Source: Hypericibacter adhaerens (lineage in GTDB: Bacteria; Pseudomonadota; Alphaproteobacteria; Dongiales; Dongiaceae). From it: a stretch of DNA of 64,000 bases. The translations under genes and the position numbers were made by a program. Location: contig NZ_CP042582.1 of the NCBI RefSeq assembly GCF_008728835.1, positions 3,189,001 through 3,253,000 of the forward strand, read 5' to 3'. Shown one piece after another: positions 43,143-51,837 of this stretch (its first letter is position 1; each line of letters opens with the position of its first letter). A model generated the notes under the pieces. That model ran no database searches, was not told where the DNA came from, and worked only from the letters and a program-made list of their open reading frames with translations.

Positions 43143-44294
43143 CTAGAGTTCGGCGTCCGGCGGCCGATGCGCCGCATAGCAATCCTGCAGCCGGTCCGCG
43201 ATCGGGGCGGCGCCCTGCCCTTCGGCCAGGCCGTCGCGCAGGATCGCCGAGGCTTGCGTCTGGAAGGCGATATAACCGTCGAAGCGCGGCCGCACCCAGG
43301 CCAGTTCCAGGGTGCGGAAGCAGTTCTTGTAGAAATCGCCCCAGGCCGCGTTCACGGCAACATCCTGCCAGGATTCGCGCCGGCTGGGCTGACCATCATG
43401 GGTCGGGATGAAGCCGGTCTGAGCCTCGGGCGCCATCAGCCAGCGCAGATGGTCGAGCAAGGCCGGCGTCGCCTGGCAGCGCCGGCTGATGGCGATGCCG
43501 GTTCCGCCCAGGGTGGAACCGGGCCGGCCCGTTGCCGTCGCCGCCGGCGCATCATGGAAGGCCACCCGCCGCGCCTTCGGATCGCGCGGCGCCGCATAGT
43601 TCACATAGCCATAGACCAGCGGGCAGAGCGCCAGATCGTCGCCTGACGCCATGCGGCACAGGATGCCGATGGGATTGAGCCCCCTCGCCGCCGGGAGGCT
43701 GCGCGCCGCCAGCGGCCGCAGGATCTCGAGCGCCGCCGATACGGCCGGCGGCGGCAGGAACCGGCCCGGCTCGCCCGCGCCCGGCGCCGTTCCCAGCGAA
43801 ACCGAGATCGACATCAGGCTCAGGATCGCATGGGGCCCCGCCAGCGACAGGCAGACTGGCAGTTTGTCGGGCAACGCCACCACCTCGCTCCAGGTCCGCG
43901 GCGGATCGCGATCCAGGAGATCGGGGCGCAGCGCCATCACCTGGGTCGCGGCATCGAGCGGCAGCGCCCAATGCGAGCCCGCGTAGCGGTAGCTCGTCAG
44001 GCAGGGGCCGATCGTGTCCCGTCCCCAGGCGGCGATCTCCTGCGGCGCGAACAGCGTCTCCAAGGGCCGCAGGCAGCGCTTGGCCACCGCCTCGCCGATA
44101 TGGGGATGATCGAGCACCACGATGTCGTAGCGCCGGCAGAGATCGTCGATCGGATGGGATTCGAAGCCCTCGAGCGGCTGGCGGTCCCAGCGGATCGTCA
44201 AGCCGTCCTTGGCCTCGCTCAGCCCCGCGGCGGCGGCCTCGAGCGCCTTGTAGCCGCGCGGATGATCCCAGGTCAGGCCCTCATAAGCCGGCAT
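43143..44294 (-). CDS. Solute-binding-protein-like protein without export signal
   Basis: 383 residues resembling type 1 extracellular solute-binding proteins: YDIVVLDHPHIGEAVAKRC, SYRYAGSHWALPLDAATQV, PRTWSEVVALPD and a C-terminal lobe with MAPEAQTGF. However, the N-terminus (MPAYEGLTWDHPRGYKAL) has no signal peptide and starts straight in the first strand, so the protein should stay in the cytoplasm. It lies 5 bases after the CoA transferase gene and 9 before the hydratase. It may be a cytosolic binding or scaffold protein. Function unknown. Confidence 0.75.
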   Translation of the reverse strand: MPAYEGLTWDHPRGYKALEAAAAGLSEAKDGLTIRWDRQPLEGFESHPIDDLCRRYDIVVLDHPHIGEAVAKRCLRPLETLFAPQEIAAWGRDTIGPCLTSYRYAGSHWALPLDAATQVMALRPDLLDRDPPRTWSEVVALPDKLPVCLSLAGPHAILSLMSISVSLGTAPGAGEPGRFLPPPAVSAALEILRPLAARSLPAARGLNPIGILCRMASGDDLALCPLVYGYVNYAAPRDPKARRVAFHDAPAATATGRPGSTLGGTGIAISRRCQATPALLDHLRWLMAPEAQTGFIPTHDGQPSRRESWQDVAVNAAWGDFYKNCFRTLELAWVRPRFDGYIAFQTQASAILRDGLAEGQGAAPIADRLQDCYAAHRPPDAEL

Positions 44295-44299
44295 GACGG

Positions 44300-45493
44300 C
44301 TAGACTTTGGTCTCGGCGAGCGCGCCCGATTTCAGCAGCGCATCGATGCGCGCATCGTCATAGCCGGCGGATTTGAGGATCTCGCGGGTATGCTGGCCCG
44401 CGAGCGGCGCGCCGCGATCGACCTTGGACGGGGTCTTGGAGAACTGGATCGGGAAACCCGGCGTCTTCACATGGCCTTCGGTCGGATGGTCATATTCGAC
44501 GAAGGTGCCGTTATGGAGGATCTGCGGGTCCTTCACCAGATCCGCATAGCCATAGACGGGGCCGGCCCAGATGTCGTTCTCGGCGAAGAGCTTCAGCCAT
44601 TCGGCCGAGGTCTTGGCCGCGAGGCGCTGGCGCGTCTTGGCGAAGATCTCGTCGCGGCGCGTCCAGGAATCGACCTCGTCCTCCATCGTCAGGAAGCTCT
44701 CCTCGCCGATGAGCGCGCCGAACTTCTTGAGGCTCGGAAAGGCGACGATGATGGGGTTGTCCTTGGTCGCGAAGGCGCCATAGGGCGCGCGGATATAGAC
44801 ATGGGCATGGGGCTCGGCCGAGCGGGTCTGCGGCTTATGGGCCACCGTGAAGATCGAGAGCTCCTGCATCTGAAGCGTGGTGATGGCATCCAGCATGTTG
44901 ACCTTGACGAGCTGCCCTTCGCCGGTGCGCTCGCGATGGAGCAGCGCCGCGAGCGCGCCCTCGAAGGCCGTATAGGCCGTCACCGCATCGACCAGATACT
45001 GCCCCGCCGGGGTCGGCGCCTCGCCGGCGCGCCCCGCTGACAGCATGGCGCCCGACATGCCCTGCAGCACCAGGTCCTGCCCCGGCTTGTCGATATAGGG
45101 GCCGGTCTCGCCATAGCCCGACATCGAGACATAGACCAGCTTGGGGTTGACCTTCGACAGGCTCTCATAATCGACGCCGAGCCGCTTGGCGACGCCCGGC
45201 CGGTAGTTCTGCAGGAAGACGTCGGCCGTCTTCACCAGGTCCAGCAGCACGGCCTTGCCCTCGGCCGATTTCAGGTCGACCGCGATCGAGCGCTTGTTCC
45301 GGTTGAGCGAGAGGAAGGAGACATTGACGCGGTTGCCCTTGGCGCCGCCCGCCGAGACATGGCGCTGCCATTCGCCCGTCACCGGCTCGACCTTCACGAC
45401 ATCGGCGCCCAGATCGCCCAGGCGCTGCGCCGCGAACGGCCCCGCCATGGCGATCGAGCAGTCGAGGACGCGATAGCCGGAGAGGATACCCAT
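44300..45493 (-). CDS. CaiB/BaiF (family III) CoA transferase
   Basis: 397 residues. GYRVLDCSIAMAGPFAAQRL at the N-terminus, LNRNKRSIAVDLKS, NYRPGVAKRLG and the aspartate in KPGQDLVLQGMSG (Asp140) that forms the acyl anhydride intermediate are all present. It moves CoA between carboxylic acids. ATG 45493 chosen; upstream extension is not similar. Its place after four sugar-type oxidoreductase/isomerase genes implies that the imported compound ends as a carboxylic acid activated to a CoA ester. Confidence 0.93.
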   Translation of the reverse strand: MGILSGYRVLDCSIAMAGPFAAQRLGDLGADVVKVEPVTGEWQRHVSAGGAKGNRVNVSFLSLNRNKRSIAVDLKSAEGKAVLLDLVKTADVFLQNYRPGVAKRLGVDYESLSKVNPKLVYVSMSGYGETGPYIDKPGQDLVLQGMSGAMLSAGRAGEAPTPAGQYLVDAVTAYTAFEGALAALLHRERTGEGQLVKVNMLDAITTLQMQELSIFTVAHKPQTRSAEPHAHVYIRAPYGAFATKDNPIIVAFPSLKKFGALIGEESFLTMEDEVDSWTRRDEIFAKTRQRLAAKTSAEWLKLFAENDIWAGPVYGYADLVKDPQILHNGTFVEYDHPTEGHVKTPGFPIQFSKTPSKVDRGAPLAGQHTREILKSAGYDDARIDALLKSGALAETKV

Positions 45494-45521
45494 GATCGAA
45501 GAAACCTCGTTGAAGCCCGGT

Positions 45522-46289
45522 TCAGTGCATGACCCAGCCGCCATCGACATTGAGCGTCTGGCCGGTGATGAAGCTGGACTGGTCGGAGACCAGGAACAGG
45601 ATGGCGTTGGCGATGTCGGTCGCGGTGCCGCGGCGCTTCAGCGCCTGGTGGTCCAGCACGAAGCGCGTATAGCCCTCGGGATCGGGATGGATCTTCTCGG
45701 CATCGGTCGGGAAGGCGCCGGGCGCGATCGCGTTGACGGTGATGCCGAAGGGCCCGAACTCGCGCGCCCAGGCGCGCGTCAGCCCCACCAGCGCCGCCTT
45801 GGAGGCGACATAGGGCGATAGCAGCGCCCAGCCGCCATAGAAGGTCACGCTCGAGATGTTGACGATCCGGCCCCAGCCCTTGCGCTTCATGTCGGGCAGC
45901 GCCGCCTGCACGCAGACGATGCCGGCATCGACATTGACCCGCTGCACCGCCTGATGCTCCTCGACCGTGAACTGGTCGAAGGGCTTCGAGGGATAGATCG
46001 CCGCGTTGTTGATCACCACATCGAAGCCGCCCTCGCGCTTGGCGATGGCCGCCAGCCGTTGCGACAAGCCGTCCAGGTCGGCCAGGTCGATCGGCTCCAG
46101 CACGATCGAGCCGGGCCCCGCCGTCTTGGCGGATTCCGCAAGCCGCGCCGTCTTCACCGGATCAGCGTCGACCGCGATCACCCGAGCCCCTGCCGCGGCC
46201 AGGGCCAGCGAGGTGTCGTGACCGAGCCCGCCGGCGGCACCCGTATAGAGGACCGTCTTGCCCTTGAGCGGCGTGGCGTTCGCGGTCAT
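45522..46289 (-). CDS. Short-chain dehydrogenase/reductase
   Basis: 255 residues, classical SDR. NAD-binding TGAAGGLG, structural NNAAIYP, and the catalytic Ser/Tyr/Lys set in ISSVTFYGG and SPYVASKAALVG are intact; LNVDGGWVMH ends the protein. The ATG overlaps the stop of the DUF4432 gene (ATGA), so the two are translationally coupled. Probably oxidises a hydroxyl of the sugar-derived intermediate. Confidence 0.92.
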   Translation of the reverse strand: MTANATPLKGKTVLYTGAAGGLGHDTSLALAAAGARVIAVDADPVKTARLAESAKTAGPGSIVLEPIDLADLDGLSQRLAAIAKREGGFDVVINNAAIYPSKPFDQFTVEEHQAVQRVNVDAGIVCVQAALPDMKRKGWGRIVNISSVTFYGGWALLSPYVASKAALVGLTRAWAREFGPFGITVNAIAPGAFPTDAEKIHPDPEGYTRFVLDHQALKRRGTATDIANAILFLVSDQSSFITGQTLNVDGGWVMH

Positions 46290-47494
46290 GCGGATGCTCC
46301 TCCGCCTTCGCGCGCCTTGGCACGGCCGGGGATCGGGTCCCAGCGGCCGCTGGGCACCGGGTAGTCGGCGTCGGGCTGCCTGGCGATGGCGGTGATCCGC
46401 TTCTCCATCGCCGCGATCTCCTTGGCGCCGTCCAGCACGGCGAAGCGTGTGCGGTAGCGTTTCTCCTCGCCATGTTCGAGCCAGATCAGTTCGCCTCGCT
46501 CCTGGGCGAAGGGCTTGCCATAGACATGGTTGGTGGCGGGTTCGATGCCGATCGCATACTGACCCTCCTGGAAATTCTGCCATTGGAACTGGCAGGGAAA
46601 TTCGTTCTTGTTGGTTTCGACGACGAAACCCAGCCCCAGCGCGTCGTTGACCACGGCAACCGGCACCTGGCCCTTCGCGTCCGCTTCCATGGCATGCTGC
46701 CAGACCTGCTCATGGAAATTGTGGCGCGGCGACGGCAAGCGGCGATAGCCCACGCCCTGGTCCTTGTAGGCATCGGCATGGGCCGCCCAGACGGTATGGG
46801 CGACCGGCGCCAGATAGCGCGAACCCTCGGCCAGCACCGGATGGCCGATATTGATGTGGTAGCAGAACATATGCGGCGTCCGGTAGAAGCCGTGATTGAC
46901 GACGCGGTCCTCCAGCGTGAACTCGTTGGCGCCGAGCTTCGCCTCGATGCGGCGGATCAGATGAAGATCCTCGCCGAACACCGCCGACTGCTGCACCACG
47001 CCTTCGCAGAAGAGCGTGCATTCGTCGCCGTCCCAGCGTTCGCCGTAAGAGAGCAGCTTGCCGGGAATGGTCGAGATGCGGCCATGGATCGAGCTGCTGA
47101 CCGACTTGCGGTGGACATAGTGGTAATGGTCGGCCTTGTCGTCATGCATGAAGAGGATGTGGTCGAGGCCGCAAGTCACGACCAGGCCGGAGAAGGAGCG
47201 CAGCCAGGCGAGCCCGCCCTCGCCTTCATATTCATGCAGGCCCGGATGGCGGAAGCCGGCCGGCGAGTTCCAGCCGATCGCGGCCCCCTTGTATTCGCAG
47301 TCGGCCAGGTCGAGCGCCCGGTCGATCAGCACCGTGAAGCGCAGCCCCGAGCCGGTGCGGAACTCGAGCATGCGGATGCCGCGCTCGACGCCGTCGCCCA
47401 GCGTCATCAGCCGGACGCCGGCGAATTGCGACAGCGTGCCGGCATGGGCCGCCACCTCGCGACGGGTGAGGGAGCGGCCGAAGAGCTGCACCAT
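46286..47494 (-). CDS. DUF4432 aldose-1-epimerase-family protein
   Basis: 402 residues, galactose mutarotase-like fold: GLRFTVLIDRALDLADCEYK, WNSPAGFRHPG, LVVTCGLDHILFMHDD, YHINIGHPVLAEG and GIEPATNHVYG. DUF4432 proteins occur in carbohydrate operons; no enzyme activity is firmly established. Here it is placed between a TIM-barrel isomerase and an SDR, supporting epimerisation or anomer selection of the imported sugar. Confidence 0.88.
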   Translation of the reverse strand: MVQLFGRSLTRREVAAHAGTLSQFAGVRLMTLGDGVERGIRMLEFRTGSGLRFTVLIDRALDLADCEYKGAAIGWNSPAGFRHPGLHEYEGEGGLAWLRSFSGLVVTCGLDHILFMHDDKADHYHYVHRKSVSSSIHGRISTIPGKLLSYGERWDGDECTLFCEGVVQQSAVFGEDLHLIRRIEAKLGANEFTLEDRVVNHGFYRTPHMFCYHINIGHPVLAEGSRYLAPVAHTVWAAHADAYKDQGVGYRRLPSPRHNFHEQVWQHAMEADAKGQVPVAVVNDALGLGFVVETNKNEFPCQFQWQNFQEGQYAIGIEPATNHVYGKPFAQERGELIWLEHGEEKRYRTRFAVLDGAKEIAAMEKRITAIARQPDADYPVPSGRWDPIPGRAKAREGGGASA

Positions 47495-47585
47495 GATCGA
47501 ACCTCGAAAGCCTGTTCAAATCCAAACCAGATCGGCGAAGAAGGCCCGCACCTCCCGATGCCGGCCTTCCTCGCCCGTGATCCCG

Positions 47586-48494
47586 TCAAAGCCCCTGGGC
47601 GCGCAGCTTGCCGTCGATGAACTTCTTCGCGCGCGGCACGTCCGATTCGTCGAGATGCTCGATGATGATCGGGATGTTCGGGTGCTTCTCGCTGAGGCGC
47701 TTCAGGTAATAGTCGTAATTGAGCGAACCCAGGCCCGGGGCCGGCAGCTCGATCTCGCCGACGCCGCGGAAGGTGTGCGATTCCGCGGCGTCGATATCGG
47801 CATGCTTCTCCGACTTGTCGCTGCCCGAGCGCTTCACGTCCTTGGCATGGGAGATGCGGATCTTGTCGGCGAGCGTGTCGAAGATCTGCTTCAGGATCCC
47901 GTCCATGCGGTCGATGTTGTGGGACTCGAAATAGTTGGTCGGGTCCATCAGCAGGCCGAGGCCGGGATGATCCACCTCGGCGAAAAGCCGCACCGTCTCC
48001 TCGACCGAGCCCACCACGTTGTTCACATAGGTCTCGAGCAGGAACTGGGCGCCATGGTCATAGGCGAGCTGCGACAGCTCCTTGATCACCGCCTTGCATT
48101 CCTGGAAGCCCTCCTCGGTCTTGTTCTTCGGATGGGCGACCCAGTCGGACTCCGTGTTGAAGGTGCCCGTCTCCGAGATGACGTAGGGCGTGCCGAAATT
48201 GCGGGCGTTGCGGATGATCGCCTTGAGATAGTCGAGGCGCTTCTTCCGCTCGGCGGGGTTCGGGTGGGTGATGTTGGTATAGCCCGAGATGCAGCAGATC
48301 GGCAGATCGTGGTCGCGGAAGGTCTCGCGCACCGTCTTCGCCTTCTCCTTGGTGATGGAGTCCGGCGTCGAGAAATCGATGTCCTTGAAGGCGAGATCGA
48401 GCTGGACCGTGTTGAAGCCGAGCGCCCGGATCTTCTGCGCCTGCTCCTTGAGCGTGTAGGGGAAATATCCCGTGAAAATGCCGACCTGGATCAT
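47586..48494 (-). CDS. Xylose-isomerase-like TIM-barrel sugar isomerase/epimerase
   Basis: 302 residues of the AP-endonuclease-2/sugar phosphate isomerase family: ALGFNTVQLDLAF, CCISGYTNITHPNPAERK, FLLETYVNN, GLLMDPTNYF and IRISHAKDV and IIIEHLDESDV supply metal-binding Glu/Asp/His. Start ATG 48494; the longer frame upstream overlaps the Gfo/Idh gene. Likely isomerises or epimerises an oxidised (keto) sugar made by the neighbouring dehydrogenase. Confidence 0.9.
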   Translation of the reverse strand: MIQVGIFTGYFPYTLKEQAQKIRALGFNTVQLDLAFKDIDFSTPDSITKEKAKTVRETFRDHDLPICCISGYTNITHPNPAERKKRLDYLKAIIRNARNFGTPYVISETGTFNTESDWVAHPKNKTEEGFQECKAVIKELSQLAYDHGAQFLLETYVNNVVGSVEETVRLFAEVDHPGLGLLMDPTNYFESHNIDRMDGILKQIFDTLADKIRISHAKDVKRSGSDKSEKHADIDAAESHTFRGVGEIELPAPGLGSLNYDYYLKRLSEKHPNIPIIIEHLDESDVPRAKKFIDGKLRAQGL

Positions 48495-48523
48495 GGGTTG
48501 TCCTCCTCCGATGATGGTCTTCT

Positions 48524-49621
48524 TCAGATGGGAAATTCGTCGAGCCGCACGGCGCGCCGCTCGGCCATCGAGCGATAGCCGGCCTCGACCAGCGCCATGG
48601 TCTTCACATTGTCCTGGCCTTCGAGCAGCGGCCTGGTGCTGGTCTTGAGCGCGTATTGGAGCTGTTCCATCACGCCCTTGAAGGCGTTCGGGAACCACAT
48701 GGTGGACCAGGTGGGCTGCACCCAGCGCCCGCCGGTCGCCGTCTTGGAGCAATAACGCAAGGTCGAGGGCGAGCCTTTGGGATAGTCGGGCCAGCCGATC
48801 GTGCCCTGGGCAACGCCATCGGTCCCTTCCACCCGCCACTTGATGTAGATGTCGGACTCGTAGCCCTCCTCGCGCGGGCCGCTCCAGACATCCTCCATCG
48901 AGACCGCCATCACGCCCGAGGGAAAGGACAGGGTCGAGACCGTGATGCCGTCGCGATGCGGGAACTTGGTGCGCGGGTCGGAACGGACCGCCGTGTAGAT
49001 GTCGGTCGGATCGCCGAACAGGAAGCGCAGCACGTCGAGATGATGGATCGACATGTTGAGCAGGGTCAGCCGGTCATACTCGTGCAGGAACGGCTGCCAG
49101 TGCGGGATCGCCCGCATCTCGATCGTCGCCAGCACCGGCATGCCGAGCGAGCCCTTGTCCAGGATCTGCTTCAGCACGCGCATCGACTGGTCGAAGCGCA
49201 TGTTCTGGTTGACCGAAAGCACCTTGCCGGCCGCCTTGCACTCGGCCGCGATCCGTTTGGCCTCCTCGAAGGTCATGGCCAGTGGCTTCTGCGCCAGGAT
49301 CGCCTTGATATGTTTCTGCTTCAGCGCATGGCGGATCAGATCGGGCTGCTGGTCGGGTGGAAAGGCGATATCGAGGATCTCGACGCGGGTGTCCTCGATC
49401 AGCTTCTCCGGCGTGTCATGGACCGTGCCGATGTTCCAGCGCTTGGCCACCTCGGCCGCTTTCGCCTTGGTGCGCGAGGCGATCGCCACCACGGGGAAGC
49501 CCCCCTCGTGATAGGAAGCCAGATGCACATCCGCCATGATGAAGCCGGCGCCGATGCAGCCGATCTTGAAGTCGCGGCAGCGGACTTCCGGATCGGGGGA
49601 AAAGCCGAGTGCGTCCGTCAT
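48524..49621 (-). CDS. Gfo/Idh/MocA-family sugar dehydrogenase
   Basis: 365 residues. Rossmann start IGCIGAGFIMADVHLASYHE, the lysine motif AQKPLAMTFEEA (the common EKP appears as QKP), and the C-terminal alpha/beta domain with NMSIHHLDVLRFLFGDP holding the catalytic His. NAD(P)-dependent oxidation of a sugar, inositol or polyol is expected. 14 bases downstream of the second ATPase gene; first catabolic gene of the operon. Confidence 0.92.
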   Translation of the reverse strand: MTDALGFSPDPEVRCRDFKIGCIGAGFIMADVHLASYHEGGFPVVAIASRTKAKAAEVAKRWNIGTVHDTPEKLIEDTRVEILDIAFPPDQQPDLIRHALKQKHIKAILAQKPLAMTFEEAKRIAAECKAAGKVLSVNQNMRFDQSMRVLKQILDKGSLGMPVLATIEMRAIPHWQPFLHEYDRLTLLNMSIHHLDVLRFLFGDPTDIYTAVRSDPRTKFPHRDGITVSTLSFPSGVMAVSMEDVWSGPREEGYESDIYIKWRVEGTDGVAQGTIGWPDYPKGSPSTLRYCSKTATGGRWVQPTWSTMWFPNAFKGVMEQLQYALKTSTRPLLEGQDNVKTMALVEAGYRSMAERRAVRLDEFPI

Positions 49622-49635
49622 GGGTTCCCTCTTCC

Positions 49636-50736
49636 TTATGCGGCGGCGTTGGTGGGCGCGCCATGCACGAAGGCACGGCCGTCCTCGCCGGAGAACAGAT
49701 GGATGCGGGCGGGATCGAGCGTGATGCCGATGCGCTCGCCGAGCCTGAGCGCCGTCTGCCCCTGGACCAGCGCGCGCAGGATGAGCCCGCCATAATTGAC
49801 GTCGACGATCGTGAAGCCGCCCAGGGGCTGCAGCTCATAGACCTCGGCATGGGCGGCATCGGCCCGGTCGGGCGACACGATGCGGACATCCTCGGGCCGC
49901 ACGCCGAGCTCGACGGCGCCGTTGCCGGCCTGGGCGCGGTTGGCGAGCGTGACGCGCAGATCGCCGCCGTCGGCCCGGAACAGCGACTGGGCCGGGTCCA
50001 TGCGGCCGGGGATGAGGTTGATCGGCGGCGAACCCACCAGCCGCGCCACGTAGCGGCTGGCCGGCGTCATATAGACGTCGCGCGGGCTGCCGAGCTGCCG
50101 GATCTCGCCCTGCTCCAGCACGGCCATGCGGTCGGCGACCGACATCGCCTCCTCCTGGTCGTGCGTCACATAGACCAGCGTGCGGCCGAGCTCGGCCTGG
50201 ATGCGCTTGAGCTCGACCCGGGTCTCCTCGCGCAGCCGCGCATCGAGCGCCGAGATCGGATCGTCCATCAGATAGGCGTTGGGCTCGACCACGAGCGCGC
50301 GGGCGATCGCCACGCGCTGGCGCTCGCCGCCCGAAAGATGGGCCGGCAGCTTGTGGAGGATATGGCCGATATGGAGCTTCTCGGCGACCGCCGCGAGGCG
50401 CGCTTCCGCCACGGCCGGCGCCACCTTGCGCTCGACCAGCGGGAAGCGGATGTTCTCGCGCGCCGTCATATGCGGAAAGAGCGCCAGGTTCTGGAACACC
50501 ATCGCGACGTTGCGCGCGGCCGGCGGCAGCAGCGTCACCTCCTTGCCGCCGATCCGGATCTCGCCCTGGTCCGGCGTCTCGAGCCCCAGGATCAGCCGCA
50601 GGATCGTGGTCTTGCCCGAGGAAGGCGGCCCGAAGAAGCAGAAGAACTCGTTGTCGGCGATGCGGAAGGACAGGTCCTTGACCGCGACCGTCTTGCCATA
50701 GCTCTTGGAGACATTGACGAATTCGATCTCGGCCAT
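49636..50736 (-). CDS. MalK/UgpC-type ABC ATPase B (Walker B Asp variant)
   Basis: 366 residues. Walker A GPPSSGKTT (36-44), Q-loop Q82, canonical signature LSGGERQR (134-141), H-loop THD, then a TOBE-type C-domain (ELGVRPEDVRIV). The catalytic Walker B glutamate is replaced: YLMDDP has Asp159 where ATPase A has Glu159. Start ATG 50736; a GTG two codons earlier overlaps the previous stop. It should pair with ATPase A. Confidence 0.92.
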   Translation of the reverse strand: MAEIEFVNVSKSYGKTVAVKDLSFRIADNEFFCFFGPPSSGKTTILRLILGLETPDQGEIRIGGKEVTLLPPAARNVAMVFQNLALFPHMTARENIRFPLVERKVAPAVAEARLAAVAEKLHIGHILHKLPAHLSGGERQRVAIARALVVEPNAYLMDDPISALDARLREETRVELKRIQAELGRTLVYVTHDQEEAMSVADRMAVLEQGEIRQLGSPRDVYMTPASRYVARLVGSPPINLIPGRMDPAQSLFRADGGDLRVTLANRAQAGNGAVELGVRPEDVRIVSPDRADAAHAEVYELQPLGGFTIVDVNYGGLILRALVQGQTALRLGERIGITLDPARIHLFSGEDGRAFVHGAPTNAAA

Positions 50737-50738
50737 CG

Positions 50739-51836
50739 TCACACTTCCAGGATGGCGCGGCCGCTGCCGGCATCGAACAGCCGCACCCGGCCCGGGCGCG
50801 GCACCAGCCGCAGCCGCTCGCCGGTCGTCACGGCCACGAGGTTCTCCGACACGATCTTTGCCGTGCGGTCGCCCGCGGCCAGATGCAGGATGGCACGCGG
50901 TCCGATGCGCTCGACGAACACCACGGGCATGGACAACCCCGCCCCGCCCTCCGATGCGAATTCGAGATCCTCGGGACGCACGCCGAAGAAGACTTCCTTG
51001 GCGCCGGCCTTGCGCAAGCCTGCCGCCAGCGGCGCCGGCAGCGCCTCGGAGCGGCCCGCGGGACCGCAATCGACCGCGAGGCTGCCGTTCTGCTCGATCA
51101 CCGTGCCGGCGATGAGATTCATGCCGGGGGCGCCCAGGAAGCGCGCCACGAAGGTGTTGCAGGGGTTGTTGTAGACCTCGAGCGGGCTGCCCACCTGCTG
51201 CAGCAGCCCGTGATCCATGACCGCGATGCGGTCGGCCATGGTCATGGCCTCGAGCTGGTCGTGGGTCACATAGACCATGGTCTGGCCGAACTCGCGCTGC
51301 AAATGCTTGAGCTCGGTGCGCATCACCGCGCGGAAGGCGGCGTCGACGTTGGAGAGCGGCTCGTCCAGGAGGAAGATCGACGGATTGACCGCGGCCGAGC
51401 GTCCGATCGCCAGGCGCTGCAGGATATTGACCGAGAGCTTGGCGGCCGGCCGGTCGAGATAGGGCTCGAGCTGCAGCAGGCCTGCGATCTTGGCGACCTT
51501 TTCCTCGATCTCCTTCGGCGGCAGGCGGCGCACCTTGAGACCGTAGGCCAGGTTCTGGCGCACGGTCATGTGGGTGAAGATCGCGTAGTTCTGGAACACG
51601 AACCCCACGCCGCGCTTGCCCATCGGCACCTGCGAGACATCGACCCCGTCGAACATCACCCGGCCCGAGCTCGGGTTCTCCATGCCGGCGATGATGTTCA
51701 TGGTGGTGGATTTGCCGCAGCCCGACGGGCCCAGCAGCGCCATGAACTCCTTGTCGCGGATTTCGAGGTCCATCTGCTTGATGGCCGCGAAGCCGCCGAA
51801 ATGCTTGACCAGGTTCTGGAGGTGGATCGCGGCCAT
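50739..51836 (-). CDS. MalK/UgpC-type ABC ATPase A (degenerate signature motif)
   Basis: 365 residues. Walker A GPSGCGKST (36-44), Q82, Walker B FLLDEP with catalytic Glu159, H-loop THD (192), C-terminal TOBE domain. The signature is not LSGGQ: residues 134-141 read LSVNILQR. This recalls GlpS of the rhizobial glycerol transporter, one of a pair of unlike ATPases. The neighbour supplies a proper LSGGE, so the two probably form an asymmetric heterodimer. Confidence 0.92.
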   Translation of the reverse strand: MAAIHLQNLVKHFGGFAAIKQMDLEIRDKEFMALLGPSGCGKSTTMNIIAGMENPSSGRVMFDGVDVSQVPMGKRGVGFVFQNYAIFTHMTVRQNLAYGLKVRRLPPKEIEEKVAKIAGLLQLEPYLDRPAAKLSVNILQRLAIGRSAAVNPSIFLLDEPLSNVDAAFRAVMRTELKHLQREFGQTMVYVTHDQLEAMTMADRIAVMDHGLLQQVGSPLEVYNNPCNTFVARFLGAPGMNLIAGTVIEQNGSLAVDCGPAGRSEALPAPLAAGLRKAGAKEVFFGVRPEDLEFASEGGAGLSMPVVFVERIGPRAILHLAAGDRTAKIVSENLVAVTTGERLRLVPRPGRVRLFDAGSGRAILEV

Positions 51837-51837
51837 G

